This document shows, piece after piece, positions 7,956 through 16,366 of a stretch of DNA of 64,000 nt (the first letter of the stretch is position 1; every line of letters begins with the position of its first letter). The stretch is from contig JAJEFD010000003.1 in assembly GCA_022820645.1 (NCBI GenBank), forward strand, positions 124,001 to 188,000. Reading direction: 5' to 3'. Source of the stretch: Dehalococcoidia bacterium (GTDB lineage: Bacteria; Chloroflexota; Dehalococcoidia; Lucifugimonadales; Australimonadaceae). The notes beneath the pieces are model-generated. The model ran no database searches. It was not told the origin of the DNA and saw only the letters and a program-made list of their open reading frames with translations. The translations under genes were made by a program, and so were the position numbers.

Positions 7956-8951
7956 TTACTTCTTCCCCAGGAACGTCATCATCCCCCGGAGCTCGGCTCC
8001 GACGGTCTCGATCTCGTGACCGGCAGCCGCCTCTCGCATCGCCTTGAAGCGCGGCTGTCCTTCGTGGTTCTCGGCTATCCACTCGCGGGCGAACGAGCCG
8101 TCCTGTATCTCCTGGAGCACGCGTTTCATCTCGGCGCGGGCGTGCTGGTCCACCACCCGGGAGCCGCGGCTGTAGTCGCCGTACTCCGCCGTGTCGCTCA
8201 CGGAGTAGCGCATGTACTTCATGCCGCCCTCGTAGAGCAGGTCGACGATGAGCTTCAGCTCGTGCATCACCTCGAAGTAGGCGATCTCCGGCTGGTACCC
8301 GGCCTCCACGAGCACCTCGAAGGCGTTCGTGATGAGGCTGGTGACGCCGCCGCAGAGCACGGTCTGCTCGCCGAAGAGGTCGGTCTCCGTCTCTTCCTTG
8401 AACGTCGTCTCCACGATGCCTGCGCGGTCCGAGCCGATGCCTGCGCCGTAGGCCAGCGCGTTCGCAAGCGCGTCGCCCGAGGCGTCCTGGTGGATCGCCA
8501 CGAGCGACGGTACCCCCTGGCCATCGACGAACACCTCGCGGACCCGGTGGCCGGGCGCCTTCGGAGCGATCATCGATACGTCCACGTCGGCGGGAGGCTG
8601 TATCTCCCCGAAGTGGATGTTGAAGCCGTGCGCGAACATCAGCGTCTTGGAGCTGTCCAGGTTCGGTTCGATGGACTCCGTGTAGATGCTGCGCTGCGCG
8701 GTGTCCGGCGCCAGTACCATGATGAAGTCGCTCTCCTTCGTGGCCTCGGCTGGAGTGGCGACCCGCAGGCCCTCGGCCTCAGCCTTCGCGCGGCTGGCGC
8801 TGGTCGGCAGCAAGCCCACCGTGACGTCGACGCCGTTATCGCGCAGGTTGAGCGCGTGCGCGTGCCCCTGGCTGCCGTAGCCGATGACGCCGACGCGCTT
8901 GCCGTTCAGCCGGCTGATGTCGGCATCTTCCTTGTAGTACACCTTCGCCAT
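7956..8951 (-). CDS. ilvC: Ketol-acid reductoisomerase (class I)
   Basis: 331 residues, the short class I form. Catalyses Mg2+- and NAD(P)H-dependent isomeroreduction of acetolactate or acetohydroxybutyrate. Rossmann motif [17 protein letters not shown] near residue 22; the following [11 protein letters not shown] loop with Ser/Arg is compatible with NADPH use. The knotted C-terminal domain carries [12 protein letters not shown] and the Glu-rich [13 protein letters not shown] active-site helix, and SDTAEYGD. It sits between ilvN (56 bp upstream) and leuA (about 48 bp downstream). Confidence 0.97.
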   Translation of the reverse strand: MAKVYYKEDADISRLNGKRVGVIGYGSQGHAHALNLRDNGVDVTVGLLPTSASRAKAEAEGLRVATPAEATKESDFIMVLAPDTAQRSIYTESIEPNLDSSKTLMFAHGFNIHFGEIQPPADVDVSMIAPKAPGHRVREVFVDGQGVPSLVAIHQDASGDALANALAYGAGIGSDRAGIVETTFKEETETDLFGEQTVLCGGVTSLITNAFEVLVEAGYQPEIAYFEVMHELKLIVDLLYEGGMKYMRYSVSDTAEYGDYSRGSRVVDQHARAEMKRVLQEIQDGSFAREWIAENHEGQPRFKAMREAAAGHEIETVGAELRGMMTFLGKK

Positions 8952-9007
8952 ATCGCAGTCTCCTCCTCGTGTTCCGGTTCGTTGTGCGTCCTTCCGTGGA
9001 CGCGTTC

Positions 9008-9577
9008 TCAGGGGACGACTTCCGTATCCGGCGCGCTCCGCGCGGCGGGGATAGCCGTCTGCTTCGTACCCGCGGCCACGCCGCCACGGGTCATCGCTAC
9101 ACGTCCTGTACGCATCGTCTCGCGGACGCCGAAGGGCTGAAGGAGCTTGATGAGCGCGTCTATCTTCCCCTCATCGCCCGTCACTTCGACGATGACCGTG
9201 TCATTGCCCACGTCCACGATGCCCGCGCGGAAGATGTCCACGATCTGCATGATCTCCGCGCGGTTGTCCTTGTTGGACTTCACCTTCAGCAGCGCCATCT
9301 CCCGGACGACGCTGCTCTCCGACGAGATATTCGTGACCCGAACGACGTCTATGAGCTTGTAGAGTTGCTTCGTCACCTGCTCCACCACCCAGTCCCCGCC
9401 CTCCACGACGAACGTCATGCGGGAGAGCCCCGCCGTCTCGCTGTGACCGACCGCGAGGCTGGAGATGTTGAACCCGCGCCGCGAGAACAGTCCCGCAACG
9501 CGCGCCAGCACCCCCGGCTTGTCGTGGACCAGCGCCGTAATGGTGTGGACGTGCCCGTTCAGGCTTACGTCAGCCAT
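9008..9577 (-). CDS. ilvN: Acetolactate synthase small (regulatory) subunit
   Basis: 189 residues: N-terminal ACT domain ([19 protein letters not shown], then NISSLAVG near residue 30) and C-terminal ALS_ss_C domain ([36 protein letters not shown]). It stimulates IlvB and confers valine feedback inhibition. The start is set at the ATG 9575-9577 ([14 protein letters not shown]), overlapping the ilvB stop by 13 bp, implying translational coupling. A longer upstream frame inside ilvB is only an overlap artefact. The C-terminal ~20 residues beyond the domain are alanine/valine-rich and unremarkable. Confidence 0.95.
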   Translation of the reverse strand: MADVSLNGHVHTITALVHDKPGVLARVAGLFSRRGFNISSLAVGHSETAGLSRMTFVVEGGDWVVEQVTKQLYKLIDVVRVTNISSESSVVREMALLKVKSNKDNRAEIMQIVDIFRAGIVDVGNDTVIVEVTGDEGKIDALIKLLQPFGVRETMRTGRVAMTRGGVAAGTKQTAIPAARSAPDTEVVP

Positions 9578-11265
9578 GACAGCGCTCCCTGCCCGGCGGG
9601 CGATTCGATCATCTCGAACACGCTCTCTCCTGCGGGAACGTGCGGGTACACGTTCTCCTCCGGCTCCACGTGGAAATCGATGATGGCCGGCCCGTCCACG
9701 GCAGCAGCCTCTTCCAGGGCTGACCGCACCTGCGGCTCGTCCGTCACGTGCTTCGCCCAGATGCCGTAGGCCTCGGCGAGCTTCACGAAGTCCGGGTTGC
9801 CGGTGTAGCCGGACGCCACGCGCGAACCGCCGTAGAACAGGTCCTGCAGCTGCCGCACGAGGCCGAGGTTGTTGTTGTTCAGTACTGCGAACTTCACGGG
9901 CACGTTGTGCTCCACGATGGTCGCCAGTTCGGACATCGTCATCTGGAAGCCGCCGTCTCCGGCGATGCTCCACACCTGCCGGTTGGGCTGCGCGAAAGCC
10001 GCGCCCATCGCCGCAGGCACCTCGAATCCCATCGTCCCCAACCCGCCGGACGTTATCCAGGAGCCGGGCTCCTTGAACACGTAGTGCTGGGCCGCCCACA
10101 TCTGGTGCTGTCCCACGCCGGTGACGACGATGGCGCGACCGTCCGTGATGTCACACAGTTCGCGGACAACGTGCTGCGGACGGAGCCCATTACCCTGGCC
10201 GGGATGGAGCGGGTGCTCACTGCGGAGCGCTTCTATCTCCGACATCCACTCGGGACGCGACACCTGCTCCACCTGCTTGGCGAGCGCGTGCAGCACGCGC
10301 TTCGCGTCGCCGACGATGGGCACGGTCACGCGCACGTTCTTGCCGACCTCGGCGGGGTCTATGTCGATGTGGATGACCTTCGCGTTCGGAGCGAAGGCGC
10401 TCAACCTGCCCGTAACCCGGTCGTCGAACCGCATCCCGACCCCGATGATGAGGTCGGCGCGATCTATCGCCCAGTTGTTGTACGCCTGGCCATGCATCCC
10501 CGGCATACCCATGCTCAGGATGTGCTCGCCGGAGAAGCTGCCGATGCCGAGCAGCGTCGTGATGACGGGGATCTGCGCCTTCTCCGCGATCTCCCGCACT
10601 TCGGCGAACGCGCCGGAGATGATTGCGCCGTGCCCCACCATGAGCAGGGGACGGTGCGAGTCCGCGATGAGTTGCGCGGCGCGCTTGATCATCTGCCCGT
10701 GTCCCTCCATCGTCGGTTTGTAGGAGGGGAGATCGACGTGCTCCGGGTAGTCGAAGTCATCGCTCTCGGTAAGGACGTCGCGCGGCAGGTCGATGAGCAC
10801 AGGACCTGGGCGTCCCGTGCGTGCGATGTGGAACGCCTCGCTCATGATGCGCGGGATGTCAGCCGTGTCCATCACGAGGTAGTTGTGCTTGGTGATGGGC
10901 AGCGTGATACCGGTGGTGTCGGTCTCCTGAAACGCGTCGCGCCCGATGGCGGCGCGCGGCACCTGTCCCGTTATCGCCACGACAGGCACGGAGTCCATCA
11001 TCGCGGTCGCGAGCGGCGTGACGAGGTTCGTCGCCCCGGGACCCGAGGTCGCGACGACGACGCCCACCTTGCCGGACGCGCGGGCATAACCGTCCGCCGC
11101 GTGACCGGCGTTCTGCTCGTGCCGAACGAGGATATGCCGCAGCTGCGGGTACTCGGGCAGCGTCTGGTAGAGCGGCAGTATCGCGCCGCCGGGGAGGCCG
11201 AACATGATGTCCGTCCCCTCCCGCACCAGACTCTCGCAGACCATCTGTGCGCCTGTCAGATGCAA
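9565..11265 (-). CDS. ilvB: Acetolactate synthase large (catalytic) subunit
   Basis: 566 residues; thiamine-diphosphate- and FAD-dependent condensation of pyruvate giving acetolactate or acetohydroxybutyrate. The catalytic Glu lies in RHEQNAGHAADGYARASG near residue 45; the ThDP motif GDGGFQMTMSEL ... NNNNLG is near residue 430-465. Start: the frame is open far upstream into the T-box leader, so the best candidate is a TTG at 11263-11265 (LHLTGAQMVCESL) preceded by GTGAGGGAATC, a fair ribosome site. The ATG eight codons in (MVCESL) is the alternative. First gene after the T-box terminator. Confidence 0.95.
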   Translation of the reverse strand: MHLTGAQMVCESLVREGTDIMFGLPGGAILPLYQTLPEYPQLRHILVRHEQNAGHAADGYARASGKVGVVVATSGPGATNLVTPLATAMMDSVPVVAITGQVPRAAIGRDAFQETDTTGITLPITKHNYLVMDTADIPRIMSEAFHIARTGRPGPVLIDLPRDVLTESDDFDYPEHVDLPSYKPTMEGHGQMIKRAAQLIADSHRPLLMVGHGAIISGAFAEVREIAEKAQIPVITTLLGIGSFSGEHILSMGMPGMHGQAYNNWAIDRADLIIGVGMRFDDRVTGRLSAFAPNAKVIHIDIDPAEVGKNVRVTVPIVGDAKRVLHALAKQVEQVSRPEWMSEIEALRSEHPLHPGQGNGLRPQHVVRELCDITDGRAIVVTGVGQHQMWAAQHYVFKEPGSWITSGGLGTMGFEVPAAMGAAFAQPNRQVWSIAGDGGFQMTMSELATIVEHNVPVKFAVLNNNNLGLVRQLQDLFYGGSRVASGYTGNPDFVKLAEAYGIWAKHVTDEPQVRSALEEAAAVDGPAIIDFHVEPEENVYPHVPAGESVFEMIESPAGQGALSWLT

Positions 11266-11321
11266 GATTCCCTCACTTCCTTCGCTTGTCGTTCCCGTAC
11301 CCGGAGCGCCTCTCCGAAGGT

Positions 11322-11580
11322 AAAAAAAGACCCGCCCCATGAAGGGACGGGCCGTTAACCCGCGGTACCACCCTACTTCCCCGGCACCCAAGATGGCCGA
11401 GGCAGCTTTCCTGCGCGGTAACGGCGCGCTCCGCTGACCCTACTGAACTGTTCAGGCCAGCCGCTCAGGGACGAGTTCAGGGGGGCTTGTCCATCGCCGG
11501 TCTCGCACCAGAACGACCGGCTCTCTGAGATGCGCTTGCCCCGTACTACTTCCCTTCCCAGCGGAACGGATGTAATAAGC
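11322..11580 (-). promoter_or_regulatory. T-box riboswitch leader, leucine specifier CUC
   Basis: Read on the minus strand, the leader has the hallmarks of a T-box. Stem I has an AGUAGUA strand (about 11550-11544) opposite UGAACUC, with AGAGAG and GGUGCGAGACCGG distal elements around 11526-11496. The triplet after GAA is CUC (11475-11473), a leucine codon. The T-box sequence GGGTGGTACCGCG lies at about 11373-11361; its UGGU bulge fits a tRNA with A73. A terminator hairpin follows: arms at about 11353-11344 and 11338-11329, then seven T at 11328-11322. Uncharged tRNA-Leu would favour the antiterminator and so expression of ilvBNC-leu genes. Confidence 0.93.
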
Positions 11581-11586
11581 CCGTAC

Positions 11587-11616
11587 ATTCTAGTACAGAG
11601 TCTCACGTCGAGTCAA
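11587..11616 (-). promoter_or_regulatory. Promoter of the ilv-leu operon
   Basis: Minus strand: -35 TTGACT (11616-11611), 18-nt spacer, -10 TAGAAT (11592-11587). The expected start at about 11580 falls just before the T-box stem I. This is the only good sigma70-type match between the divergent trpA gene and ilvB. Confidence 0.8.
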
Positions 11617-11665
11617 CTTTCAGGCGTGAGCGGTGTGTGAAGGCACATCACAGTCCTGAACGCGA

Positions 11666-11671
11666 TAGACT
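11666..11671 (+). promoter_or_regulatory. -10 box 7 nt before trpA ATG (leaderless start)
   Basis: TAGACT (within GATAGACT) ends 7 nt before the trpA ATG, so transcription would begin at or next to the A of the start codon. No ribosome-binding site is present and no clear -35 is seen. The same spacing occurs ahead of several other genes in this window. Confidence 0.45.
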
Positions 11672-11678
11672 GTCCTCC

Positions 11679-12473
11679 ATGTTAGACCGCTTGGAAAGCG
11701 CCCTGGCCCGAGCACGGGACGAGGTGCGCACCGCCCTCGTGCCGTATGTCACCATCGGCTTTCCTTCGCTGGACGACACGCTCGCCATCGTCCCGGCCAT
11801 CGAACAGGCGGGAGCGGACGCTCTCGAACTCGGCGTGCCGTACAGCGACCCGCTTGCGGACGGCCCCACGGTACAGGCCGCGAGCTACCGCGCGCTGACC
11901 GGCGGCGTGGACACCCACGTCTGCCTGGAAACGGCGCGCCGTCTCCGGGACGCCGGAGTGAGCCTGCCGTTCATCTTCATGGGCTACTACAACCCCATCC
12001 TGCGCTACGGCATCGCGGCCTACGCCGCTGACTGCGCGGATGCGGGAGTGGACGCGCTCATCATCCCCGACCTGCCGCCGGACGAGGCGAGTGAACTGCG
12101 CGAGGCGCTGGAGCAGCACGGCCTGGGCATCGTGAGCATGCTCGCGCCCACCAGCACCGAGGAGCGCATCGTGCTCGGCTGCGAGCATGCGCGAGGGTTC
12201 GTCTACTGCGTCAGCGTCACCGGCGTGACGGGCGCTCGGAGCGACCTGCCGGACGACTTCCCGGAGTTCGTGACGCGGGTGCGGCGGCATACGGAGCTGC
12301 CCGTGGGGGTTGGCTTCGGCATCTCCGAGCGGCGGCACGTGGAGCGCGTGGGCAAGGTCGCGGACGTCGCGGTCGTTGGAAGCGCGCTCATCAACGTGAT
12401 AGATTCCGCCCCGCCCGGCGAGGCGGCCTCCCGGGCTGGCGCGTTCGTACGGGAGCTTGCTGCGGCGCAGTGA
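11679..12473 (+). CDS. trpA: Tryptophan synthase alpha chain
   Basis: 264-residue TIM barrel that cleaves indole-3-glycerol phosphate to indole and glyceraldehyde-3-phosphate. The catalytic Glu is in LELGVPYSDPLADGP (near residue 48), the catalytic Asp in LIIPDLPPDEASE, and the C-terminal phosphate site includes GFGISERRHVERV. Start chosen is the ATG at 11679 (MLDRLESAL), matching family N-termini; an upstream in-frame ATG at 11637 adds unlikely residues. trpB is not adjacent: upstream is the divergent ilv promoter, downstream is aroH and DAHP synthase. The partner beta chain must be encoded elsewhere. Confidence 0.94.
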   Translation: MLDRLESALARARDEVRTALVPYVTIGFPSLDDTLAIVPAIEQAGADALELGVPYSDPLADGPTVQAASYRALTGGVDTHVCLETARRLRDAGVSLPFIFMGYYNPILRYGIAAYAADCADAGVDALIIPDLPPDEASELREALEQHGLGIVSMLAPTSTEERIVLGCEHARGFVYCVSVTGVTGARSDLPDDFPEFVTRVRRHTELPVGVGFGISERRHVERVGKVADVAVVGSALINVIDSAPPGEAASRAGAFVRELAAAQ

Positions 12474-12534
12474 CGCCGGCGCAGATGCGTGCAGCCGTGT
12501 CGTTCCCGTCCGTGGAGTGAGTGGAGAGAACACC

Positions 12535-12900
12535 ATGCCGACCCTTGGACTGCGCGGCGCAACGACAGCCGACGCCAACACGCCCGAGGCGATCCTCGAC
12601 GCTACCGAGGAGCTGTTGCGCGAACTCGCGACAGCCAATGACCTTGTCGAGGAGGACGTAGGCGCGGTATTCTTTACCGTAACCGCAGACCTCACCGCAG
12701 AGTTTCCGGCCAAAGCGGCGCGCTTGCGGCTGGGATGGGAGCAGACGGCGCTGATGGATAGCTGCGAGATTCCGGTGCCGGGTGCGCCGGAGTCCGTTAT
12801 CCGGGTGCTTCTGCTCCTGAATACCGAGAAGCGGAAAGAGGACCTGCGGTACGTCTACCTGAAGGGCGCCCGTGACCTGCGGTCGCCCAACAGCGGATGA
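12535..12900 (+). CDS. aroH: Chorismate mutase, AroH class
   Basis: 121 residues, the size of the trimeric AroH-type mutase that converts chorismate to prephenate. Family features: LGLRGATTADANTPEAIL at the N-terminus (active-site Arg), the FTVTADLTAEFPAKAAR segment, and VPGAPESVIRVLLLLNT with the conserved active-site Arg, then YVYLKGARDLR. The ATG at 12535 is preceded by GTGGAGAGAA; the open frame extends upstream without support. It follows trpA by 61 bp and precedes the probable leader peptide and DAHP synthase, forming an aromatic amino-acid block. Confidence 0.93.
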   Translation: MPTLGLRGATTADANTPEAILDATEELLRELATANDLVEEDVGAVFFTVTADLTAEFPAKAARLRLGWEQTALMDSCEIPVPGAPESVIRVLLLLNTEKRKEDLRYVYLKGARDLRSPNSG

Positions 12901-12914
12901 ACCGGCGGAGGGAG

Positions 12915-13028
12915 ATGCGCACAACGCTCGCAACCGAGCCTCGCATCCGTGGCGTCCGGGCCCTCGACTGGACCCGGCGGTTCTTCCTGTTTACGCGGCG
13001 GGGCAGCGCCAGCTACAGCTATCGCTAG
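12915..13028 (+). CDS. Putative aromatic amino-acid leader peptide
   Basis: A 37-codon frame begins at an ATG at 12915 behind a good ribosome site (GGAGGGAG, about 12906-12913) and ends with TAG at 13026-13028, 58 bp before the DAHP synthase ATG. The product carries Trp at position 19, RRFFLF at 21-26 and SYSYR at the end, so Phe, Tyr and Trp codons are concentrated in its second half. Its last codons, including both Tyr codons, lie within a strong hairpin at 12998-13035. This resembles an attenuator-type leader peptide for aromatic synthesis, but no terminator T-run is seen. It might also be chance or a small protein. Confidence 0.5.
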   Translation: MRTTLATEPRIRGVRALDWTRRFFLFTRRGSASYSYR

Positions 13029-13035
13029 GCTCCGC
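12998..13035 (+). promoter_or_regulatory. Hairpin overlapping the leader peptide end
   Basis: GCGGGGC (12998-13004) pairs with GCTCCGC (13029-13035), and inside it AGCG pairs with CGCT and AGC with GCT around a short loop. The helix spans the Tyr codons and stop of the leader frame. A ribosome paused on the Tyr or Phe codons would disrupt it. The region after it is pyrimidine-rich (about 13037-13060) and could in turn pair with the AAAGGGG ribosome site of DAHP synthase, which would suit translational control. Confidence 0.45.
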
Positions 13036-13086
13036 GTTCGTTCTTCCGCCTTCCGCATCGTCAGAGTAAAGAAAGGGGATTGCGTC

Positions 13087-14148
13087 ATGGCGCGTTCCGT
13101 TAGCGACCTGCATATCAAATCGATAGAACCGCTCGCTCCGCCGGAGGAGCTCCAGCGCAGACTGCCACTCACGCCCGCGATGGCCCAGACCGTCGCCGAA
13201 GGGCGGGACCAGGTGGAGCGCATCCTGACCGGCGAGGACTCCCGCCTGCTCGTCATCGCGGGCCCATGCTCCATCCACGACGAGAAGGCCGCGCTCGAGT
13301 ACGCCGGCAGACTGGGCGAGCTCGCTGCGCGGATGAGCGACTCGCTGTTCATCATCATGCGCGTCTACTTCGAGAAGCCGCGCACCAGCCTCGGCTGGAA
13401 GGGCCTCATCAACGACCCGAACCTCGACGGCTCATTCGACATCTCCAGCGGCCTCTACCGCGCCCGAAGGCTGCTCATGCAGCTGGCCGAGATGGGCGTA
13501 CTGGCCGGGACCGAGTTCCTGGACCCCATCACACCCCAGTACCTCGCCGACCTGGTGTCGTGGGCCGCCATCGGTGCGCGCACGACCGAGAGCCAGACGC
13601 ACCGGGAGATGGCCAGCGGACTCAGCATGCCCGTCGGTTTCAAGAACGGCACGGACGGCAACTCCCAGATCGCCATCGACGCGATGAAGACGTCCCGTGC
13701 TCCACATTCTTTTCTCGGGATAGACCGGCAGGGACGCACCTGCATCGTCAACACGAACGGGAACCCCTACGGTCACCTCATCCTGCGCGGCGGCTCCGGC
13801 GGTCCGAACTACGCCGAGGCCAGCGTGCGGGACGTGCAGGCGAAACTGGAGGCCGCAGGGCTGCCTCCGCGCATCATGGTCGACTGCTCCCATGCCAACT
13901 CGGAAAAAGACCATAACCGGCAGTCCATCGCCTTCCGCGACGTGGTGCGCCAGCGCCGTGCCGGCAACGACCTCATCGTCGGCCTCATGGCGGAGAGTCA
14001 CCTCTTCGGCGGACGGCAGGACCTCGGCGACGACCCGTCGCAGCTCCAGTACGGCGTCTCGATAACGGACGCGTGCATGGACTGGGAGGAGACCGCGGCG
14101 ATGCTTACCGAGGCGCACGAGGCACTCGCTGTCGAGCCTGTCGCCTGA
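13087..14148 (+). CDS. 3-deoxy-7-phosphoheptulonate (DAHP) synthase, type I-alpha
   Basis: 353 residues of the E. coli AroF/AroG/AroH type. Condenses phosphoenolpyruvate and erythrose-4-phosphate, first step of the shikimate pathway. Signatures: LLVIAGPCSIHD (near residue 56), RVYFEKPRTSLGWKG (near residue 91), VGFKNGTDGN, the metal-site Cys in AGPCS and His in VDCSHANSEKDH. Start is the ATG at 13087 behind AAAGGGG; the longer upstream frame overlaps the leader peptide. Feedback specificity (Phe, Tyr or Trp) cannot be judged; the Tyr/Phe-containing leader upstream suggests transcript-level control. Confidence 0.94.
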   Translation: MARSVSDLHIKSIEPLAPPEELQRRLPLTPAMAQTVAEGRDQVERILTGEDSRLLVIAGPCSIHDEKAALEYAGRLGELAARMSDSLFIIMRVYFEKPRTSLGWKGLINDPNLDGSFDISSGLYRARRLLMQLAEMGVLAGTEFLDPITPQYLADLVSWAAIGARTTESQTHREMASGLSMPVGFKNGTDGNSQIAIDAMKTSRAPHSFLGIDRQGRTCIVNTNGNPYGHLILRGGSGGPNYAEASVRDVQAKLEAAGLPPRIMVDCSHANSEKDHNRQSIAFRDVVRQRRAGNDLIVGLMAESHLFGGRQDLGDDPSQLQYGVSITDACMDWEETAAMLTEAHEALAVEPVA

Positions 14149-14168
14149 CCCTCGCATGGAGCGCCTTC

Positions 14169-15113
14169 GTGCCCGACCTCTGTGAGGAGCTGACCGCATA
14201 CCGGCCCTACCGGTCGGCGGCTGTCGCGTTCGGCGTGTTCGACGGGGTACACCTGGGGCATCAGCACGTGCTCGCCACGCTGGTCAGAGCGGCGGAGGAA
14301 AGAGGGCTTGCACCCGTGGCGATCACGCTCTCGAACCATCCGCTCTCCGTGCTGCGCCCGGACGTTCAGCTGCGGATGCTCATATCGTTGGAGGAGCGGC
14401 TCAGACTCCTCGCAGACTCAGGCGTTGAGACAGTCGTTCCTGTCGCGTTTACGAAGGAAGTGTCGCTGCTCACGCCGCGCGAGTTCATGACTATCCTGCG
14501 GGACTGCCTTGGCATGGCGCACTTCGCCGCCGGGCCGGACGTCACCCTCGGCCACAACCGGGAAGGGACGCTCCCCGTGCTCACCGCGCTGGGGGAAGAG
14601 CTCGGCTACACGATGGAGTGCGTCGAGCAGTTCACGCAGGACGGTGGCCCCGTTCGCAGCACCGCCGTACGGCACGCGCTGGACTCGGGCAACGTAGCCG
14701 CCGCCGCGCGGATGCTGGGGCGTCCGTTCAGACTGGAAGGTCCGGTCGTGGAGGGCGAGCGCCGGGGCGGTGGCCTGCTTGGCTACCCGACGGCCAACGT
14801 CGGCGTGCGGCCGCAGCAGGCGGTTCCCGCGGACGGCATCTACGCGGGATGGCTGCTGCGCGGCACCGACCGGCTGCCCGCGGCGGTGAGCATCGGGCAC
14901 AAGCCCACGTTCCACGAGGGCGGACCGAGCGTCGTCGAGGCGTTCGTTCTCGATTTCGACGGCAACCTGTACGGCGAGCAGGTGAAGCTGGAGTTCGTCG
15001 AACACCTGCGCGGGCAGGAGAAGTTCGACGGCGCCGACGCGCTCATCGCCGCCATGCGCGACGACGTGGCCCGCACGAGGCGTATCCTTGCGCTGCCGCA
15101 GGAGGCGTCCTGA
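14169..15113 (+). CDS. ribF: Bifunctional riboflavin kinase / FAD synthetase
   Basis: 314 residues. N-terminal FMN adenylyltransferase domain with FGVFDGVHLGHQHVL (near residue 21; HxGH nucleotide-binding motif) and VTLGHNREGT; C-terminal flavokinase domain with GYPTANVG (near residue 204), DGIYAGWLL and the IGHKPTFHEGG segment. It makes FMN and FAD. The start is a GTG at 14169 preceded by GGAG at 14158-14161; the nearby ATG at 14156 is out of frame. The gene begins 20 bp after the DAHP synthase stop and ends 1 bp before tyrS. Confidence 0.92.
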   Translation: MPDLCEELTAYRPYRSAAVAFGVFDGVHLGHQHVLATLVRAAEERGLAPVAITLSNHPLSVLRPDVQLRMLISLEERLRLLADSGVETVVPVAFTKEVSLLTPREFMTILRDCLGMAHFAAGPDVTLGHNREGTLPVLTALGEELGYTMECVEQFTQDGGPVRSTAVRHALDSGNVAAAARMLGRPFRLEGPVVEGERRGGGLLGYPTANVGVRPQQAVPADGIYAGWLLRGTDRLPAAVSIGHKPTFHEGGPSVVEAFVLDFDGNLYGEQVKLEFVEHLRGQEKFDGADALIAAMRDDVARTRRILALPQEAS

Positions 15114-15114
15114 C

Positions 15115-16350
15115 ATGTCCCCACTCGATCAGCAGACCATCGACCGCATCACGAAACGCGGCGTCGCGCAGATCATCCCGGAGGACGAGTTCATCCGCCG
15201 TCTCCAGGAGGGCAAGCCGCTCCGCCTCAAGATGGGGTTCGACCCCAGCAGGCCGGACCTGCACCTCGGCCACTACGTCGGCCTGCGGAAACTGCGCCAG
15301 CTGCAGGACCTCGGCCACGAGCTCATCCTCATCGTCGGCGACTGGACGGCGCAGATCGGCGACCCGTCCGGCCAGTCCGACACGCGCACCATGCTCAGCG
15401 CCGAGGACGTGCGCGAGAACGCCGAGACGTACATGCGGCAGTTCTTCAAGGTCGTCGACCCGGACAAGACGCGCGCCGTCTACCAGAGCGAGTGGTTCGG
15501 CAAGTTCACCCTCACCGACGTCATACGGCTCACCGCGCACTTCACCGTCAACCAGTTCCTGCACCGCGACGACTTCGCCACACGCTATGCTGGGCAGCGG
15601 CCCATCGCGGTGACGGAGATGCTCTACCCTCTGCTGCAGGCCTACGACTCCGTTGCCATCGAGTCCGACGTGGAGTTCGGCGGCACGGACCAGCTCTTCA
15701 ACCTGCTCGTGGGCCGCGAGTTGCAGGAGAAGGTGGGGCAGCGGCCCCAGCTCGTCTTCACCATGCCCATCCTCCCCGGCACGGACGGCGTCCGGCGCAT
15801 GGGCAAGTCGCTCGGCAACTACATCGCCCTCGAGGACACCCCGCGCGACATGTTCGGCAAGATCATGTCGCTGCCGGACGACGTCATCGCGCTCTACTTC
15901 GAACTGCTGACCGACGTTCCCAACGAGGAACTCGACGCCATCCGCGCCGCGATGAATGGGCAGGGCGGCGCAAGCCCCATGGACGTCAAGAAGCGCCTCG
16001 GTGAAGAGCTGACCGCAGTCTTCCACTCGCCGGAGGCCGCAACCGCCGCGCGCGAGGAGTTCGAGCGCGTCTTCCAGCGACGCGAGACACCGGGGGACAT
16101 ACCGGAGGTTGCCGTCGATGCGACCGGCCCCGCCGTCGTCTCCCACGACGCCGACGGCTTCGAGGCCGACCTCTCGCACCTGCTGCCCGCGCTCAACATG
16201 GCCGCAAGCCGCAGCGAGGCGCGGCGCCTGCTGCAGCAGAACGCGGTGCAGATAGACGGCGAACGCCCCGGCGGGGAGCGCGTCCGGGTTCCCTACGGCG
16301 CGCTTATCCGGGTCGGCAGCCGACGCTTCGCACGGGTCGTGCGCGGCTAG
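15115..16350 (+). CDS. tyrS: Tyrosyl-tRNA synthetase
   Basis: 411 residues. Class I aminoacyl-tRNA synthetase fold: HIGH-type motif HLGHY near residue 43, KMSKS-type motif RMGKSLGN near residue 229, and a C-terminal S4 RNA-binding domain (about residues 350-411, LNMAASRSEARRLLQQNAVQIDGE). The ATG at 15115 follows the ribF stop by one base and has GGAGG at about 15101. The order DAHP synthase, ribF, tyrS places a tyrosine-consuming gene downstream of aromatic synthesis. Convergent with the K+ channel gene, 16 bp away. Confidence 0.96.
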   Translation: MSPLDQQTIDRITKRGVAQIIPEDEFIRRLQEGKPLRLKMGFDPSRPDLHLGHYVGLRKLRQLQDLGHELILIVGDWTAQIGDPSGQSDTRTMLSAEDVRENAETYMRQFFKVVDPDKTRAVYQSEWFGKFTLTDVIRLTAHFTVNQFLHRDDFATRYAGQRPIAVTEMLYPLLQAYDSVAIESDVEFGGTDQLFNLLVGRELQEKVGQRPQLVFTMPILPGTDGVRRMGKSLGNYIALEDTPRDMFGKIMSLPDDVIALYFELLTDVPNEELDAIRAAMNGQGGASPMDVKKRLGEELTAVFHSPEAATAAREEFERVFQRRETPGDIPEVAVDATGPAVVSHDADGFEADLSHLLPALNMAASRSEARRLLQQNAVQIDGERPGGERVRVPYGALIRVGSRRFARVVRG

Positions 16351-16366
16351 CCTGCATCCGCTGTTC

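Noticed and set aside
9578-10099. N-terminal extension of ilvN within ilvB.
   Set aside because: Arg/Gly-rich frame overlap; IlvN proteins start directly before the ACT domain as chosen.
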